Source: Arsenophonus sp052174135 (GTDB lineage: Bacteria > Pseudomonadota > Gammaproteobacteria > Enterobacterales > Enterobacteriaceae). Taken from it: a stretch of DNA of 64,000 bases. A program made the position numbers and the translations under genes. Under the pieces are notes generated by a model, which saw only the letters and a list, made by a program, of their open reading frames with translations, was not told the DNA's origin and did not search any database. Below are positions 53,212-64,000 of the stretch, piece by piece; position 1 is the first letter of the stretch; every line of letters starts with the position of its first letter. The stretch covers positions 124,001 to 188,000 of the forward strand of contig JBQMRZ010000027.1 of the NCBI GenBank assembly GCA_052174135.1, given 5' to 3'.

Positions 53212-53570
53212 AAAAAATTATAAAATAACAAAATTGGTTTTAATTATAATTCATTAAAATATTATACATTTATTGATTTAAAAACTAATAATCATAATAA
53301 TAAATTATACTGAATTATTTTAAATTCACCTTATGAATAATTCGTATCTATTTCCTAATTATGGAAAATGATAATTATAACTTAAAAATTTTTAATATTA
53401 ATAATTGAAGTAATATGAAATTTATTATAATAAAAGCAATAAAATTAACATAAAAATAAAATGATTATAGTTCTTGAGACTAGTATTTAATAAAGTTAGT
53501 TGTAATTAATTAATAAAATTTATTTATTATTACTAATAAGACAGTTTATAACCTTATATAAATAATATAT
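53212..53570 (+). pseudogene. bamC: Relic of the BamC C-terminal domain
   Basis: Downstream of the bamC stop, in the +1 frame, 53325-53450 reads IIRIYFLI for VVRGPFNVV and then YNLKIFNINN(stop)SNMKF for VGMKVTDSTRSQGNMAV of the second helix-grip domain. The truncation therefore came from stops and a frameshift rather than deletion. The rest of the spacer before purC is blank. Confidence 0.48.
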
Positions 53571-53714
53571 AGTTTATAGAGATTTATTCACTGAAAAATA
53601 GTTATTTTAACCTTATTAAAAATAAAATCTTTTTTTTATTACAAAAAAGTTTATATTTTGATTAAATATTTTGTTTTAATTTTTATTAAAAATATTGATT
53701 TTAGAGTAAATAAG

Positions 53715-54428
53715 ATGCAAAAACAAGCTAAATTATATCATGGAAAAGCAAAAACTGTATATTCTACAGATAATCCTAATTTATTGATATTAAAATTTCG
53801 TAATGATACATCTATACTAAATGGTGAACATACAAAAGAATTTGAATGTAAGGGAATGATAAATAATAAATTTAATTATTTTATTATGCAAAAATTAGAA
53901 CAAAATGGCATTCCAACTCAAATAGAAAAATTACTGTCAAATACCGAATTATTAGTAAAAAAATTAATAATGATTCCAATTGAATGCGTTATTCGTAATC
54001 GAGCTGCTGGTTCTTTAGTTAAAAGATTTGATATTAAAGAAGGCATTCGGCTTAACCCCCCTATTTTTGATTTATTCTTAAAAAATGATGCGTTGCATGA
54101 TCCAATGATTAATGAGTCTTATTGTGAAACTTTCGACTTAGTTAATAAAGAGAATTTAAGTAAAATAAAAGAATTGAGTTATAAAACAAATAAAATATTA
54201 AATATGTTTTTTGATAAAGCAGAATTAATTTTAGTTGATTTTAAACTTGAATTTGGGTTATTCAACGAAAAAATTATTTTAGGTGATGAATTTTCACCGG
54301 ATACTAGTCGTTTATGGGATAAAAAAACTAAAAATAAATTAGATAAAGATCGTTTCAGACAAAATTTAGGCGGATTAATTGAAGCGTATGAAGAGGTTTC
54401 TAAACGCATAGGGGTTTATCTAAATTAA
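53715..54428 (+). CDS. purC: SAICAR synthetase PurC
   Basis: The protein has 237 residues, the same length as E. coli. It joins aspartate to CAIR with ATP, making SAICAR, the substrate of PurB. I start it at ATG 53715 (MQKQAKLYHGKAKTVY), which aligns with E. coli; the open frame runs 19 codons further up without a good start context. Conserved blocks are GKAKTVYSTD, RNDTSILNGEHTKEF, VIRNRAAGSLVKRF, DDALHDP-type NDALHDPMINESYC, LVDFKLEFGL and GDEFSPDTSRLWD. It follows the dapA-bamC unit as in E. coli. Confidence 0.97.
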   Translation: MQKQAKLYHGKAKTVYSTDNPNLLILKFRNDTSILNGEHTKEFECKGMINNKFNYFIMQKLEQNGIPTQIEKLLSNTELLVKKLIMIPIECVIRNRAAGSLVKRFDIKEGIRLNPPIFDLFLKNDALHDPMINESYCETFDLVNKENLSKIKELSYKTNKILNMFFDKAELILVDFKLEFGLFNEKIILGDEFSPDTSRLWDKKTKNKLDKDRFRQNLGGLIEAYEEVSKRIGVYLN

Positions 54429-55182
54429 TTTTTTTACAAAATTAAGTAGAAATTATTTAGAGAATAATATCATTTTATTTATTACTTATATCATAATTAT
54501 TTTATGTTTGTAATAAAAAAATTAAAATATAGATATTACAATTAAATCTATTAATATATTTTTAATTAATTTGTGTATTAATAACTAGATTTTATTTTTG
54601 TTAAAACTAATAATTATAAAAGTTAATGATAATTAAGGTATTTTAATAATAATTTTGATCTAAAAAGATTTCTAAAATAAATTCATTAATTATAAATTAT
54701 AATATAAAATCTAACTTAAATTAAATAAATATAAAATAAATATTATTCCAGTATATCTTTTAAATATTTAAATATCTAAAAATTTTTATACAAAAATAAT
54801 ACTCATTTCTTTGATATAATCTCAATTGTATCAAGTAATATATTTTAAATTTAATTTAATTCGATTTTATTTATTGATTTATTAGTTAAAGTTATTTAAA
54901 CATATTTATTATTTTTTATAAAGATAAAATCAAATTTATTTTTATGATATTCCTTCAAAAGGAAATCAAGAAAATCTTGAAAGATCAAACTTAGTTTGAC
55001 TAATATTGATCGGCATAATATTTAAATTTTCCAGTATTAAAATAATATTAAGAAAAATTTAATATTATTTTTCCTTTGTAGTTAATGAGTTAATTAAAAA
55101 TATTCAATGAATGATTATTTAATATCAGTAAATTATTATTTAACAATTAAGTTTTATTTATTAAATAATGAGTTTTAATTCA
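54429..55182. other. Spacer between convergent purC and ptrB
   Basis: No gene recognised. Two small hairpins lie together: TCAAG/CTTGA at 54966-54980 and TCAAAC/GTTTGA at 54985-54999. They could act as a two-way terminator for the convergent genes, but neither has a clear T-run, and 54985-54999 is 186 bp from the ptrB stop. Confidence 0.4.
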
Positions 55183-57240
55183 TTAAATATCAAATTCAGA
55201 GAAATATTTTTTATTATCATCTAACATTAAAATAAAAGCATATTCTAATGCCGTATCTTTTAAAGAATTAAAGCGACCAGATTGACCACTATGACCTGCG
55301 TTCATATTTGTTTTAAGTAATAAAATAGTATTACCTATTTTATATTCCCTTAATTTAGCTACCCATTTTGCTGGTTCCCAATATTGAACTTGGGAATCAT
55401 ATAATGCTGTCGTAACTAATAAATTTGGATAACGTTGGCGTTTAATGTTATCATAAGGACTATAAGATTTTAATCTAAAATAATCCTCTTGTTCAGCAGG
55501 ATTACCCCATTCATCATATTCTCTAGTTGTTAATGGAATAGATGGATCAAGCATTGTGGTAATAATATCAACAAAAGGGACTTGAGCAATAATTCCTCGA
55601 TAAAGTTCTGGTGCCTTATTAATTATTACACCCATTAATAAACCACCAGCACTAGCGCCCATCGCATATACTCTTTTTTTATTACCATAACCTTTCATAA
55701 TTAATATTTTAGTTGCATCAATAAAATCATTAAAACTATTAATTTTATTTTTAAGTTTTCCTTGTTTGTACCAAGTTTTACCTAAATCACCTCCACCACG
55801 AACATGCACTAATGCATATACAAATCCTCTATCTAATAAACTTAAACGTGAAGAACTAAAAATTGGATCTAAATTAATACCATAAGCACCGTAACCATAA
55901 ATCAAAATAGGATTTTTACCTTTTTGCCATAAATCTTTTCGATATACTAATGAAACTGGTACTTTTATGCTATCTTTTACTCTAATCCATATACGTTTGC
56001 TAATATAAAGTGATTTATTAAATCCATTAACTTTTTGTTCTTTTAGTAATTCACGTTGCTGAGTTAACATATTTATTTGCATAACAGATATTGGTGTAGT
56101 TAATGACGAATAATTATAACGTAAAACCTTACTATCAGGATCTGGATTATAACCAATCCAAGCACTATATAAAGATTCATCAAATTGAATATTATTTTGT
56201 TTTTTTGTTTTCCAATCTATCTGACGAATATTAATCAATCCATTACAACGCTCTTCAACGACTAAACAACAATTAAAAAGAGAAAAATGTTCTAAATCAA
56301 TATTTTTATTGGGTGAAATTACTGTTTTCCATGGTTGTTCAATTGATTTAGTGGTATATAAACCAAAGCATTCAGCTTGATGATTAGAACGAATATAGAA
56401 ATGATTACGAAAATGATCCAATTCATATTCATGCCCTGTTTGACGTACTGAAAATATTTTAAGTGCTTTATGATATTTATTAGCATTGATTAATCGATAT
56501 TCTGATGTTTCTGTATTGTTAATAGATAATAAAATATATTTTTTTGAACTACTTTTTTTGATGCTTAAGTAAAATTTATCATTCATTTCTTGATAAATTT
56601 TTTTGTCTTTAACGCCATCTTTTCCATATTGATGATAATATACTTGATAAGCTAAAAGTGTTTGAGGGTGGTTGCGAATATAATAGAGTCTTTCATTATC
56701 ATTGCTCCATACAATATTACCAGAAGTATTTTTGATTATCGCATTCTGCCATTTTTTAGTATCTAACTGTTTAAATGAAATCTGAAACTGACGACGCCCT
56801 TGAAAATCTTCAACTATTGCTAAGTGTTTATTGTCTTCAGAGACCGCAATACCATTTAATGTATAAAATTGATGTCCTTTAGCGCGATCATTACCATCAA
56901 CTAATATCTGCCAAATAGTATTTGAATTAATTGGTTTACGTTGATAAACAGGATAATCTTTACCTTCTTCATAAAAAATACGATAAATATAAGCATTATA
57001 AATATAAGGTACCGATTGATCTTGTTGCTCCATACGACGAATCATTTCAATAAATAATTCTTTTTTTAGTGAAAAACCAGACTTTAATATCGTATTTGTA
57101 TATTGATTTTCTTGAGTTAAATATTTTATAATTTTATTATCTTTTCTCATATCATCACGTAACCAATAATAATCATCAATACGAATATCGCCATGTAATA
57201 TCATTTTATGTGGTTTTTTTTCTATCATCAGAGTTATCAT
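55183..57240 (-). CDS. ptrB: Oligopeptidase B (prolyl oligopeptidase family)
   Basis: The protein has 685 residues (E. coli 686). It is a cytoplasmic serine peptidase cutting short peptides after Lys and Arg. Residues 1-400 form the beta-propeller lid (DYYWLRDDMRKDN near the start). The alpha/beta hydrolase domain has the nucleophile elbow MGASAGGLLMG, HVRGGGDLGKTWY, the Asp in YDSQVQYWEPAKW and the His in NAGHSGQSGRF. AAGAGAG precedes the ATG. The catalytic triad is complete. Survival of a peptide-degrading enzyme beside so many lost pathways suggests that recycling or import of peptides matters here. Its neighbours differ from E. coli. Confidence 0.95.
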   Translation of the reverse strand: MITLMIEKKPHKMILHGDIRIDDYYWLRDDMRKDNKIIKYLTQENQYTNTILKSGFSLKKELFIEMIRRMEQQDQSVPYIYNAYIYRIFYEEGKDYPVYQRKPINSNTIWQILVDGNDRAKGHQFYTLNGIAVSEDNKHLAIVEDFQGRRQFQISFKQLDTKKWQNAIIKNTSGNIVWSNDNERLYYIRNHPQTLLAYQVYYHQYGKDGVKDKKIYQEMNDKFYLSIKKSSSKKYILLSINNTETSEYRLINANKYHKALKIFSVRQTGHEYELDHFRNHFYIRSNHQAECFGLYTTKSIEQPWKTVISPNKNIDLEHFSLFNCCLVVEERCNGLINIRQIDWKTKKQNNIQFDESLYSAWIGYNPDPDSKVLRYNYSSLTTPISVMQINMLTQQRELLKEQKVNGFNKSLYISKRIWIRVKDSIKVPVSLVYRKDLWQKGKNPILIYGYGAYGINLDPIFSSSRLSLLDRGFVYALVHVRGGGDLGKTWYKQGKLKNKINSFNDFIDATKILIMKGYGNKKRVYAMGASAGGLLMGVIINKAPELYRGIIAQVPFVDIITTMLDPSIPLTTREYDEWGNPAEQEDYFRLKSYSPYDNIKRQRYPNLLVTTALYDSQVQYWEPAKWVAKLREYKIGNTILLLKTNMNAGHSGQSGRFNSLKDTALEYAFILMLDDNKKYFSEFDI

Positions 57241-57259
57241 TTTCTCTCTTAAAAGTTAA

Positions 57260-58312
57260 TAAACGTAATTATATTTAACGACAATTGGATCCAATATAAT
57301 GTTTAAATATTAATATAAGAATACTGAATTAATTGTACATCTATTAAAATATCCTATTGATATTTTAATAAACATTTAATATTAGATTAAAAATAAACAA
57401 ATATTTTTTTATTTTAATAAAATAACTATTTCAAAAAAATAACAAAATTATCAATCATTAAGATTAGTGCGTATATTTTATGTATTTCCATAATATAAAA
57501 TCTATATAATTAATATTAAAAAATAAATTAGTAGTTAATTTTATTCTATAATTTTATGTTTATGTTTCTACTTCTATAGATACAACAATATATTAATTAT
57601 ATAATAGTAGAAATAAAAATAAAGATTAATATATTTATTGATTTATATTATTTCTATTAATATAAATCTTATAGAGTTATTTAATTGTATTAATAAGATA
57701 TCATAAGATATTGTTAATATATTTAACTGTTATATCAATGATAAATAAGAAACAAATTAATTATTTTATAATACAGTATCAGAAATTTTAGCTCACCAAA
57801 TAAAATAATTTTAATTTAAAATCTATCATTTTTATGCATTAAAAATATTTAGTTTTTATAATTTAATTCTAATTTATTATCAGTTTTAAACTAAATAATC
57901 ATTAAATTATTAATATTTTAAAAATTATAAAATATTGCATTGTATATAATTTGATTATTTCATTATAATTTATCAGTAGAATCAATAAATCATTATCCTT
58001 AGCATTTTATATGACAATATTCTATCAAAATTGATTATACCAAAAAAATAATCTAAAAAGTTAATCCATTTTTAATAAAAAAAGATTAAATTGATAATTT
58101 AATCATATTTTTATATATTTAAATCAAGAAATAAAATTCTTTACTATTGATTTATTATATTATAAAAGTAATTAACTGATAAATAGATAAAATTTATAAT
58201 AATAATATAATTATATTTTTGTATTTTTTAATAAATAAATGGATTAAGTTAATATTCAGTAATAAATAAAACTAAAAAGATATTTTTATTGTATTTATCA
58301 TTGATATTCTAT
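57260..58312 (-). pseudogene. yejM: Relic of the YejM periplasmic sulfatase-like domain
   Basis: Directly after the stop that ends the yejM membrane domain (58313-58315), the reverse strand continues in the same frame as IEYQ(stop)(stop)IQ, comparable to the E. coli continuation QEYQRRLIEQ. It then reads YLFSFIYY for YPLSELRY. The gap to ptrB (about 1.07 kb) equals the length of the missing domain. Beyond the first 30 codons it is too decayed to read. The loss therefore began with point mutations, not with a clean deletion. Confidence 0.5.
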
Positions 58313-58986
58313 TTAATCAAAATAACCATAACGTTCAAGAAATTTTCGAGCTGTCATCGGATGAGATAACGGATAGTTAGTTCGTTGCATGGTTATTGGA
58401 CGATAAAAATTTGCATCAGCCCAAATATAAATTAAATGTAAAGTAATGAATGCTACAATAAAAATACTTACTAATGGTTTAGTAAATCGTTGACGATTTA
58501 AACTACGTAATTTTCGCCAACTCCAAGTAGCAAATAACATTTCCGTTAAGAATATGATCGGGACACAAATAAATATTAATGGCAATTCTTGTGTCATTTC
58601 ATTATTTTTAGTATTTAGAAATAATTCCCATGTTAATGGTATTAAATGAAGATTATAATGTGAACAAAACGCAATATCAAAAACGAGAAAAGTTAATATA
58701 ATTGTAGAAAAAATAGTATATAGAAATCTTAATAGCTGCTGTGATTTAATAATAAAAGTAATAGGAAAAAAAATAAAAGATAACAAGCAAAAATAATAAA
58801 ACTAAAATGACCAAGCCAACTAATAATAGCATAAATACGACCAAATAACGTATTAGGCCAGTTAAAAATAAATAAATATCTGCTACTTAATATTAAACTA
58901 AGTATTATATTAAATAACGTAAACCAATGACCCCAACTTATCATTTTTGAGATTTGTTCATGATAATTTTGATAGTTGTTCGTCAT
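58313..58986 (-). pseudogene. yejM: YejM/PbgA membrane domain, split by an A8 frameshift and truncated
   Basis: Two overlapping frames, 58986-58729 and 58786-58313, together encode the five-helix membrane domain of YejM (PbgA/LapC), the inner-membrane sensor controlling LPS synthesis through LapB/FtsH/LpxC. The first part has MISWGHWFTLFNIILSL and SRYLFIFNWPNTLFGRIY; the second has FATWSWRKLRSL, YIWADANFYRPITMQR and SHPMTARKFLERYGYFD. One extra base in the A8 run at 58766-58773 joins them into 224 residues without gaps against E. coli. The C-terminal domain is lost at a stop. A single lesion in a slippery run amid strong conservation suggests rescue by polymerase slippage. It is called broken as written, possibly functional. 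Confidence 0.82.
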
Positions 58987-60470
58987 GTAATCTTTTATTT
59001 ATCAAATTAATTAATTTTTTTCTTAACGAAAAAAATTAATATTTCAAGAAAAATTTGTAATTATTAGTTTAACGTTTTTATTAATTTAGTTTGTTGTTTA
59101 TTGTATTATTTAATATTATCAATAATAGATTAGTTGATACTTTATATTTTTATTATTTACTTGATCTTAAAAATAGATATTTAATTTATTTATTGCTAAA
59201 TTAAGCTAATTAAAATATGTTATATTTATATATATAAAAAATTTTAAATGAATAAAATTTCATATTTTATTAAATTTTAAATTATTATTATTCTTCTGAT
59301 TTAATAGCATTATTTATTTGAAAATATTTGATATCAATCTATATTGATAAATTAAAAACTATATCTTACCTATATAAAACAAATCATTTTATCAAATAAA
59401 CGTTAATTTTATCACAAAAATTATCTTTATTTAAATACAATTTAATGTTATAAAAAAAATAAAATACTAAATTATAGAATTAAATATTTTAAAATTTTTT
59501 TTCCATTAAAATTAATTAAAATATAATAAATAAACAGTAAAATTATACCGTTTAATCTATCTTATGCAAAGATAAGATAATATAAATAATAATAAAATTA
59601 TATTAAATTTATAACACTAAAAAATAAAAGATTTATAATTTTAATCAAATAAATAAATTATCTAATAATAATAGTGTTTTTTAAAAAAATAAATTTTTGA
59701 AATTTAATTGTATGAATTACAATTATCTTTTAGAAAAATTGAAAATAGATATTTTCCAATAAAATTAAAAATTATTCTTTTTAGAAGATAAATTAAATAT
59801 ACTTTTAATTTTTTTTATTTAAATAATTTACAATTAAATACTATTTATTACTTTAATACTTTAAATAATAATATTTTTGCTTATTTAAATTTTAAAAAAT
59901 AAAAAAAATCATAAACCCAAATATTATTATTTTTTTTAAAAAAATATGTTTAATGTAAATTCTTTAATTTTATTGATTTTTCTGTTGATTAGAAAAGTGT
60001 AAATATAAAACTATACTTTAAAATAAACAATTATTATAGCTTATAAACTATCATGTTAGTATTTTAAAATAAATAGGTATTAATGTAATAATATTTATAG
60101 AAAATTTATTTCCATAAAATTAACAATAAAAACTAGAAAGGAAATTAGATTGAAATATCTATCAAAAAATGTCTAATTTAAAAAAAGAAAATTTATTTCA
60201 ATAAATTTATTAAATAAAACAATTTTCATTTAATATAAAGTTCTTTAAAATTAAATTATTTTTAAATAATTAACTAAATATTCAGATATTACTCTGTTAA
60301 TTTTAACAATTAACTTTAATATTTTATTAGTTAATTAGGTTTTTTTTGATTTTAATAAATCTAGTAATAAATATTTCATCAATTAAGTAATATAGTATCA
60401 AACCTATATGGTTAATTATATTTTTAGAAAAATTTATTGATTATATAAGCTTAAAAAAAATAATTACTAA
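58987..60470. other. Spacer where E. coli has yejL and yejK
   Basis: The reverse strand just above yejM has a faint echo of YejL (NKQQTKLIKTLN for APAQRQAIANSF near 59090-59125). On the + strand LDIN-like codons at 59330 might be the YejK start. Neither is convincing. The rest is A/T noise. Confidence 0.3.
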
Positions 60471-60752
60471 TTAAACGCGTAAAAAATCTATATGCATTAG
60501 TTTTGGTTTAAAAAGATGTCGCTGAATGGCCTGCACTTTAACTTTAGTTTTTTTTCCATCAATTAATAGAGTTAATATTTCATAAAATTCTTGTTTATTT
60601 TCTTGATTAATAACTTCATCATGATTAAGTTTAATAGAAATCGGCTCTTTATTGCCACCATAGATAATAGCTGGTAATTTATTTTTTTTATTCAAACGAC
60701 GACTTGGGCCCTTACCCTTTTTTTTGCGGATTTCTGCATTAATAGTTAACAT
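60471..60752 (-). CDS. rplY: Ribosomal protein bL25 (short form)
   Basis: The protein has 93 residues (E. coli 94). It binds 5S rRNA in the large subunit. I start it at ATG 60752 (MLTINAEIRKKKGKGPSRRL), which aligns with the E. coli start and has TGAGA upstream; 13 further in-frame codons are not needed. RNA-contact blocks PAIIYGGNKEP, KVKVQAIQRH and KPKLMHIDF are conserved, with one residue missing near QEFYEIL. It lacks the CTC domain, as in other enterobacteria. The relation to yejM matches E. coli after loss of yejK and yejL. Confidence 0.96.
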   Translation of the reverse strand: MLTINAEIRKKKGKGPSRRLNKKNKLPAIIYGGNKEPISIKLNHDEVINQENKQEFYEILTLLIDGKKTKVKVQAIQRHLFKPKLMHIDFLRV

Positions 60753-63700
60753 TATTTTTTTCTCATAGTATTTAAATTTTTTAAAAATCAAGACAACAGT
60801 AGAGTTGATAATAAAACTTGTTAAAATATTATTTGTATATTTTAACGAAAAAACTTTTTTAGAGCAAATATTAAAATATTAAAACTATTAAAAACATTAA
60901 TAATTAATCTAAATGAAACTATTATAATTGAATAAATAAAAATGAAATCATTTATTTTTTAAAAAAAAAAATCAAAAGACTATATGATTTTTATATAAAA
61001 GAAATTTTTTATAAAAATCACTTTATTTAGATACAATAATAAAATTAGATTAGAATAATATTCTTCTTAATATAAGAAATTGTTTTTAGTTTTTTTATAA
61101 ATTAAAAATAATTTTATATTTTGTAAATTTTAAAATAGAAATATTATTCAAAATTCTGCATGAATGTATAGAGTTATTAATTTAAATATTTTTGAAATCT
61201 TTTTATTTTAATCATAAAAATAATTTTTAATTATTTTATGATTAGATCTAATAGTCAATTATATCTTAATATAATATTATAATTAATTACAGAAAATATT
61301 AATATAATTTAATATTATTTATATTTTTAATAAATAAATAAATTTCTTTAATATTATATTGTTGCTTAAATGCTATTTTATTAAAATAAATTCTAAATAT
61401 AATTTCTCATCTTTTATTTCAATAATTATCATTATTTAAAATAGCTCAATTCATAACTTATGAGTTAATAAATTTATTTTTAATAAAATATAAAATATTA
61501 AGATATCTATTGATTTTATCAATTTTAAAGATTAGATTACTATAAAATTTTTTTTCTATTTTATTTACTCTTCAATATACAAAAATTAATATTTTTAATA
61601 TTATCATAAAATATACATAATTTTTCTAGTTTACATTATATAGTAAAATTTTTTATTTTAATTTTTAAAACTGTATACTTCTTTTAAAAAAAAAACTTAT
61701 AATATCTTATAAAATAATTAAGAATATTCCTTGTATAATTTAATTTTATAAATTATAAATAATTAATATTAAAAATAATAATTAACGTTTAAAAGTTATT
61801 GATTTATTTTTTATTACTCTCATGTAAACTTTTTATTTAAATAAATTTAAAATATTTTATATTTTAGCATTAAAAATTTATGCTTAGCTTTATATTTAAA
61901 CACAAAAACAATCTATTTTCTTATTATTTTAAAGAAAAATAATTTATTTATTAAATCATTAATATTTTACTAAAAAGTATTTTAAAAATAAGAATATTTA
62001 GAGAATAATAAAAATCACTTAATTAATGAAAGTTATTTAAAATTAGTTAGTAATATCTTATTAATTCAAGATAAGTTTTTTAAAAAAAAAGTTCAATAAA
62101 ATTCATTCTTTTGTTTTAAAATACCTTAAATCTTTTAAATAAAAAATTTTTTATATAAATATAAAAAATTATACTTAAAGAATTTTTCTTAAAGCTTTAT
62201 TTACTTCATCACTTTCTATTTAAATCTAATATTTTATATTTTATAAAAAGTATATTCAAGTAAATGTTACACTAGAATAATTAATCAATAACAAATTTCT
62301 TTTAATAAAAGAAATACTTATTATTTTGAAGTAAAAAATTATTTATATTAAAATGAACTATATTATTTTATTTAACATCAAAATAATATTTGAAATATAA
62401 TTCACTTAATAGTACTAGTGTTACTAACTTTAGTTTTAAATACTTTAATAATGATAAAATATTAAAAATAAACTGTTCTAGTTAGCATGAAAATTAACAA
62501 TAACTTAAAAAATAAATGCAAATCATTAAAAAAACAACTGTTAACTTACTAGTCAAATATTTAAAACTCGCTTTCATAAGTTAAAATAAAAATAAAAATA
62601 AAAAATATACTAAAAAATAAGAATTATTAATTTAATTGAAGTTAATTAATTTTAATTTATTAAAATAATTACTTTTAGTTAAGAATATTTCTTATCTAAT
62701 TTATCAACTTTAATTGCAGAATTTATATAAGAGCTTTTATCGCAATCTAAATAAAAAATCATTAATAATTAATAAATATTCTAAATTTATATTATTTAAT
62801 TCAATGTTATTGAAGTTGATTTTTGTTTTTTTATTTAAATACTCTTTTAATATCAAGTTATATTTTTTATAGCTATTATATTGACGGTTTAAAAAAAACT
62901 ATTATGTATCTTTTTTTTAAGATTTTATAAAAATAAATTTATTCATTATCCATAAACATATACTCATTAATATCAATATAAAAATTTACTCTGTTATCAA
63001 CTAAATTGATTACCTCTATACTATAAATTTCTTTTGAATATTTTTCATCATTTTTTAAATTTAATTTTAATAATTCTAATCCATTAATTTAATTTCAAAA
63101 AAAACTTTTTATTTTTTTTTAAATTTAAATATTAATATATTTTAGAATAAAAATAACTTAACTATAATAATTAAAGTTATATATTTATTTTATTTAATGA
63201 ATTTTTAATTATATAAATACTTATTATTAAATAATTATAATTCTTAATTTTATTATAAAAATTATCTAAAGTTAAAATATTAAATAATATGTTTAATGAA
63301 AATTTTTTCATATAGCTATAATTGATCTGACACAAGAGGTTAAATTTAATTTTATAGAAAAAGTTCTACTTGTAATAAATAAAATATTAAATATTAATAA
63401 TATATGATTAATGATGTTTATCATACTAATGATATATTAGATAAATGAATAAATTAAAGTTATCTCTATAATAAATAATTTTATGGAATTTTTTATGATT
63501 AACTTTATGTAAAACATAATAATATAATTATTATTAAAATCACTAAAATTAATAAAATAAAATTAATGAGATAAATATAAAATTATTAAGATAATTTAAA
63601 AATAAAATAATAGAAAAATGAAAATTTATTAACTCAGACTTTAAGCTCTTTAATTTATTATTTATTAAATTCAATAAATAATAAATTAAATTAAATATTT

Positions 63701-64000
63701 TAAATAAAATTCTTAAAAATAAACTCATAATTATAATATTAAATAAATTTAATATTATTTAACAATATTATTATTAATACTATGATTAATTTATTTAAAA
63801 GAAATAATATACGATATTTTATCATGAAAAAATATAAAATGCATAAATATAAATAATTAAAATGATATATGTATCATAGAATAAATTAAAATAACTACTT
63901 ATAATCTTTATAATAATATTTTATCAACTTAAATATATTGCTGTGGTAACTAAAAGAAATAAAAATAAGATAGAATAATAAATACATAATATAAATATCC
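60753..64000. other. 3.2-kb right-hand spacer, nothing recognised
   Basis: Stops in all frames, no GC-rich patch that could be a tRNA or rRNA, and no relic I could match. E. coli has radD upstream of rplY; I did not find its blocks. Confidence 0.5.

Noticed and set aside
1..64000. Defence system, CRISPR array, phage or mobile element
   Set aside because: No cas, restriction, toxin, integrase or transposase genes and no regular repeat-spacer structure; every live gene is a core enterobacterial gene.

Overview
The window is extremely AT-rich, with many homopolymers and long gene-free stretches. Every intact gene encodes a protein that aligns along most of its length with its Escherichia coli/Enterobacterales counterpart (recalled from memory, not searched). 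Gene order also follows E. coli blocks: trkH-hemG, ubiE-ubiB-ubiD-fre, ssb<>uvrA, dnaB-alr, icd<>mnmA-purB, purM-purN, bcp and dapA-bamC-purC, yejM and rplY. Enterobacterial ancestry, strong AT bias and mass gene loss point to a host-restricted, probably insect, endosymbiont of the Enterobacterales. The genus cannot be fixed from this window. My gene coordinates sum to about 27 kb of 64 kb, so coding density is near 42%. No IS elements, phage, CRISPR array or foreign genes were seen.

Layout. 1-5.9 kb: yafD (partial, left edge), tRNA-Asp, a decayed rRNA operon, hemG and trkH. 5.9-9.6 kb: remnants of yigZ, pepQ and fadA. 9.6-18.5 kb: fre, ubiD, dead tatABC, ubiB, dead ubiJ, ubiE and rmuC (ubiquinone locus). 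18.5-25.2 kb: dead udp, then the sodium/proton antiporter yjcE, then a long empty stretch. 25.2-32.7 kb: ssb, uvrA, dead tyrB, alr and dnaB. 32.7-42.5 kb: dead qorA, an empty stretch, icd, a probable nudJ remnant, mnmA, dead hflD and purB. 45.5-54.4 kb: purN, purM, dead upp-uraA, bcp, dead gcvR, dapA, bamC (truncated) and purC. 55-61 kb: ptrB, yejM (split and truncated) and rplY. 61-64 kb: nothing recognised.

What the genes do together. The survivors cover replication and repair (dnaB, ssb, uvrA), four steps of de novo purine synthesis (purM, purN, purC, purB), ubiquinone synthesis (ubiD, ubiE, ubiB), haem synthesis (hemG), lysine/DAP and D-Ala supply for the cell wall (dapA, alr), envelope assembly (bamC, yejM), ion balance (trkH, yjcE), one TCA step (icd), peroxide defence (bcp), tRNA thiolation (mnmA) and translation (rplY). 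Lost functions include Tat export, uracil and uridine salvage, fatty-acid beta-oxidation, aromatic aminotransferase and the glycine-cleavage regulator.

Main observation. The spacers are not featureless. Read in six frames against the gene E. coli has at that position, many still carry a recognisable, stop-ridden version of it at nearly ancestral spacing. The clearest are tatB/tatC, upp, gcvR, hflD, tyrB, udp, fadA and the 16S and 5S ends of an rRNA operon. The most interesting single loci are three. yejM keeps only its membrane domain, interrupted by one A8 frameshift, while its sulfatase-like domain is dead. DapA has Cys in place of the catalytic Tyr107. bamC has lost its C-terminal domain to a stop, with the relic still visible downstream.
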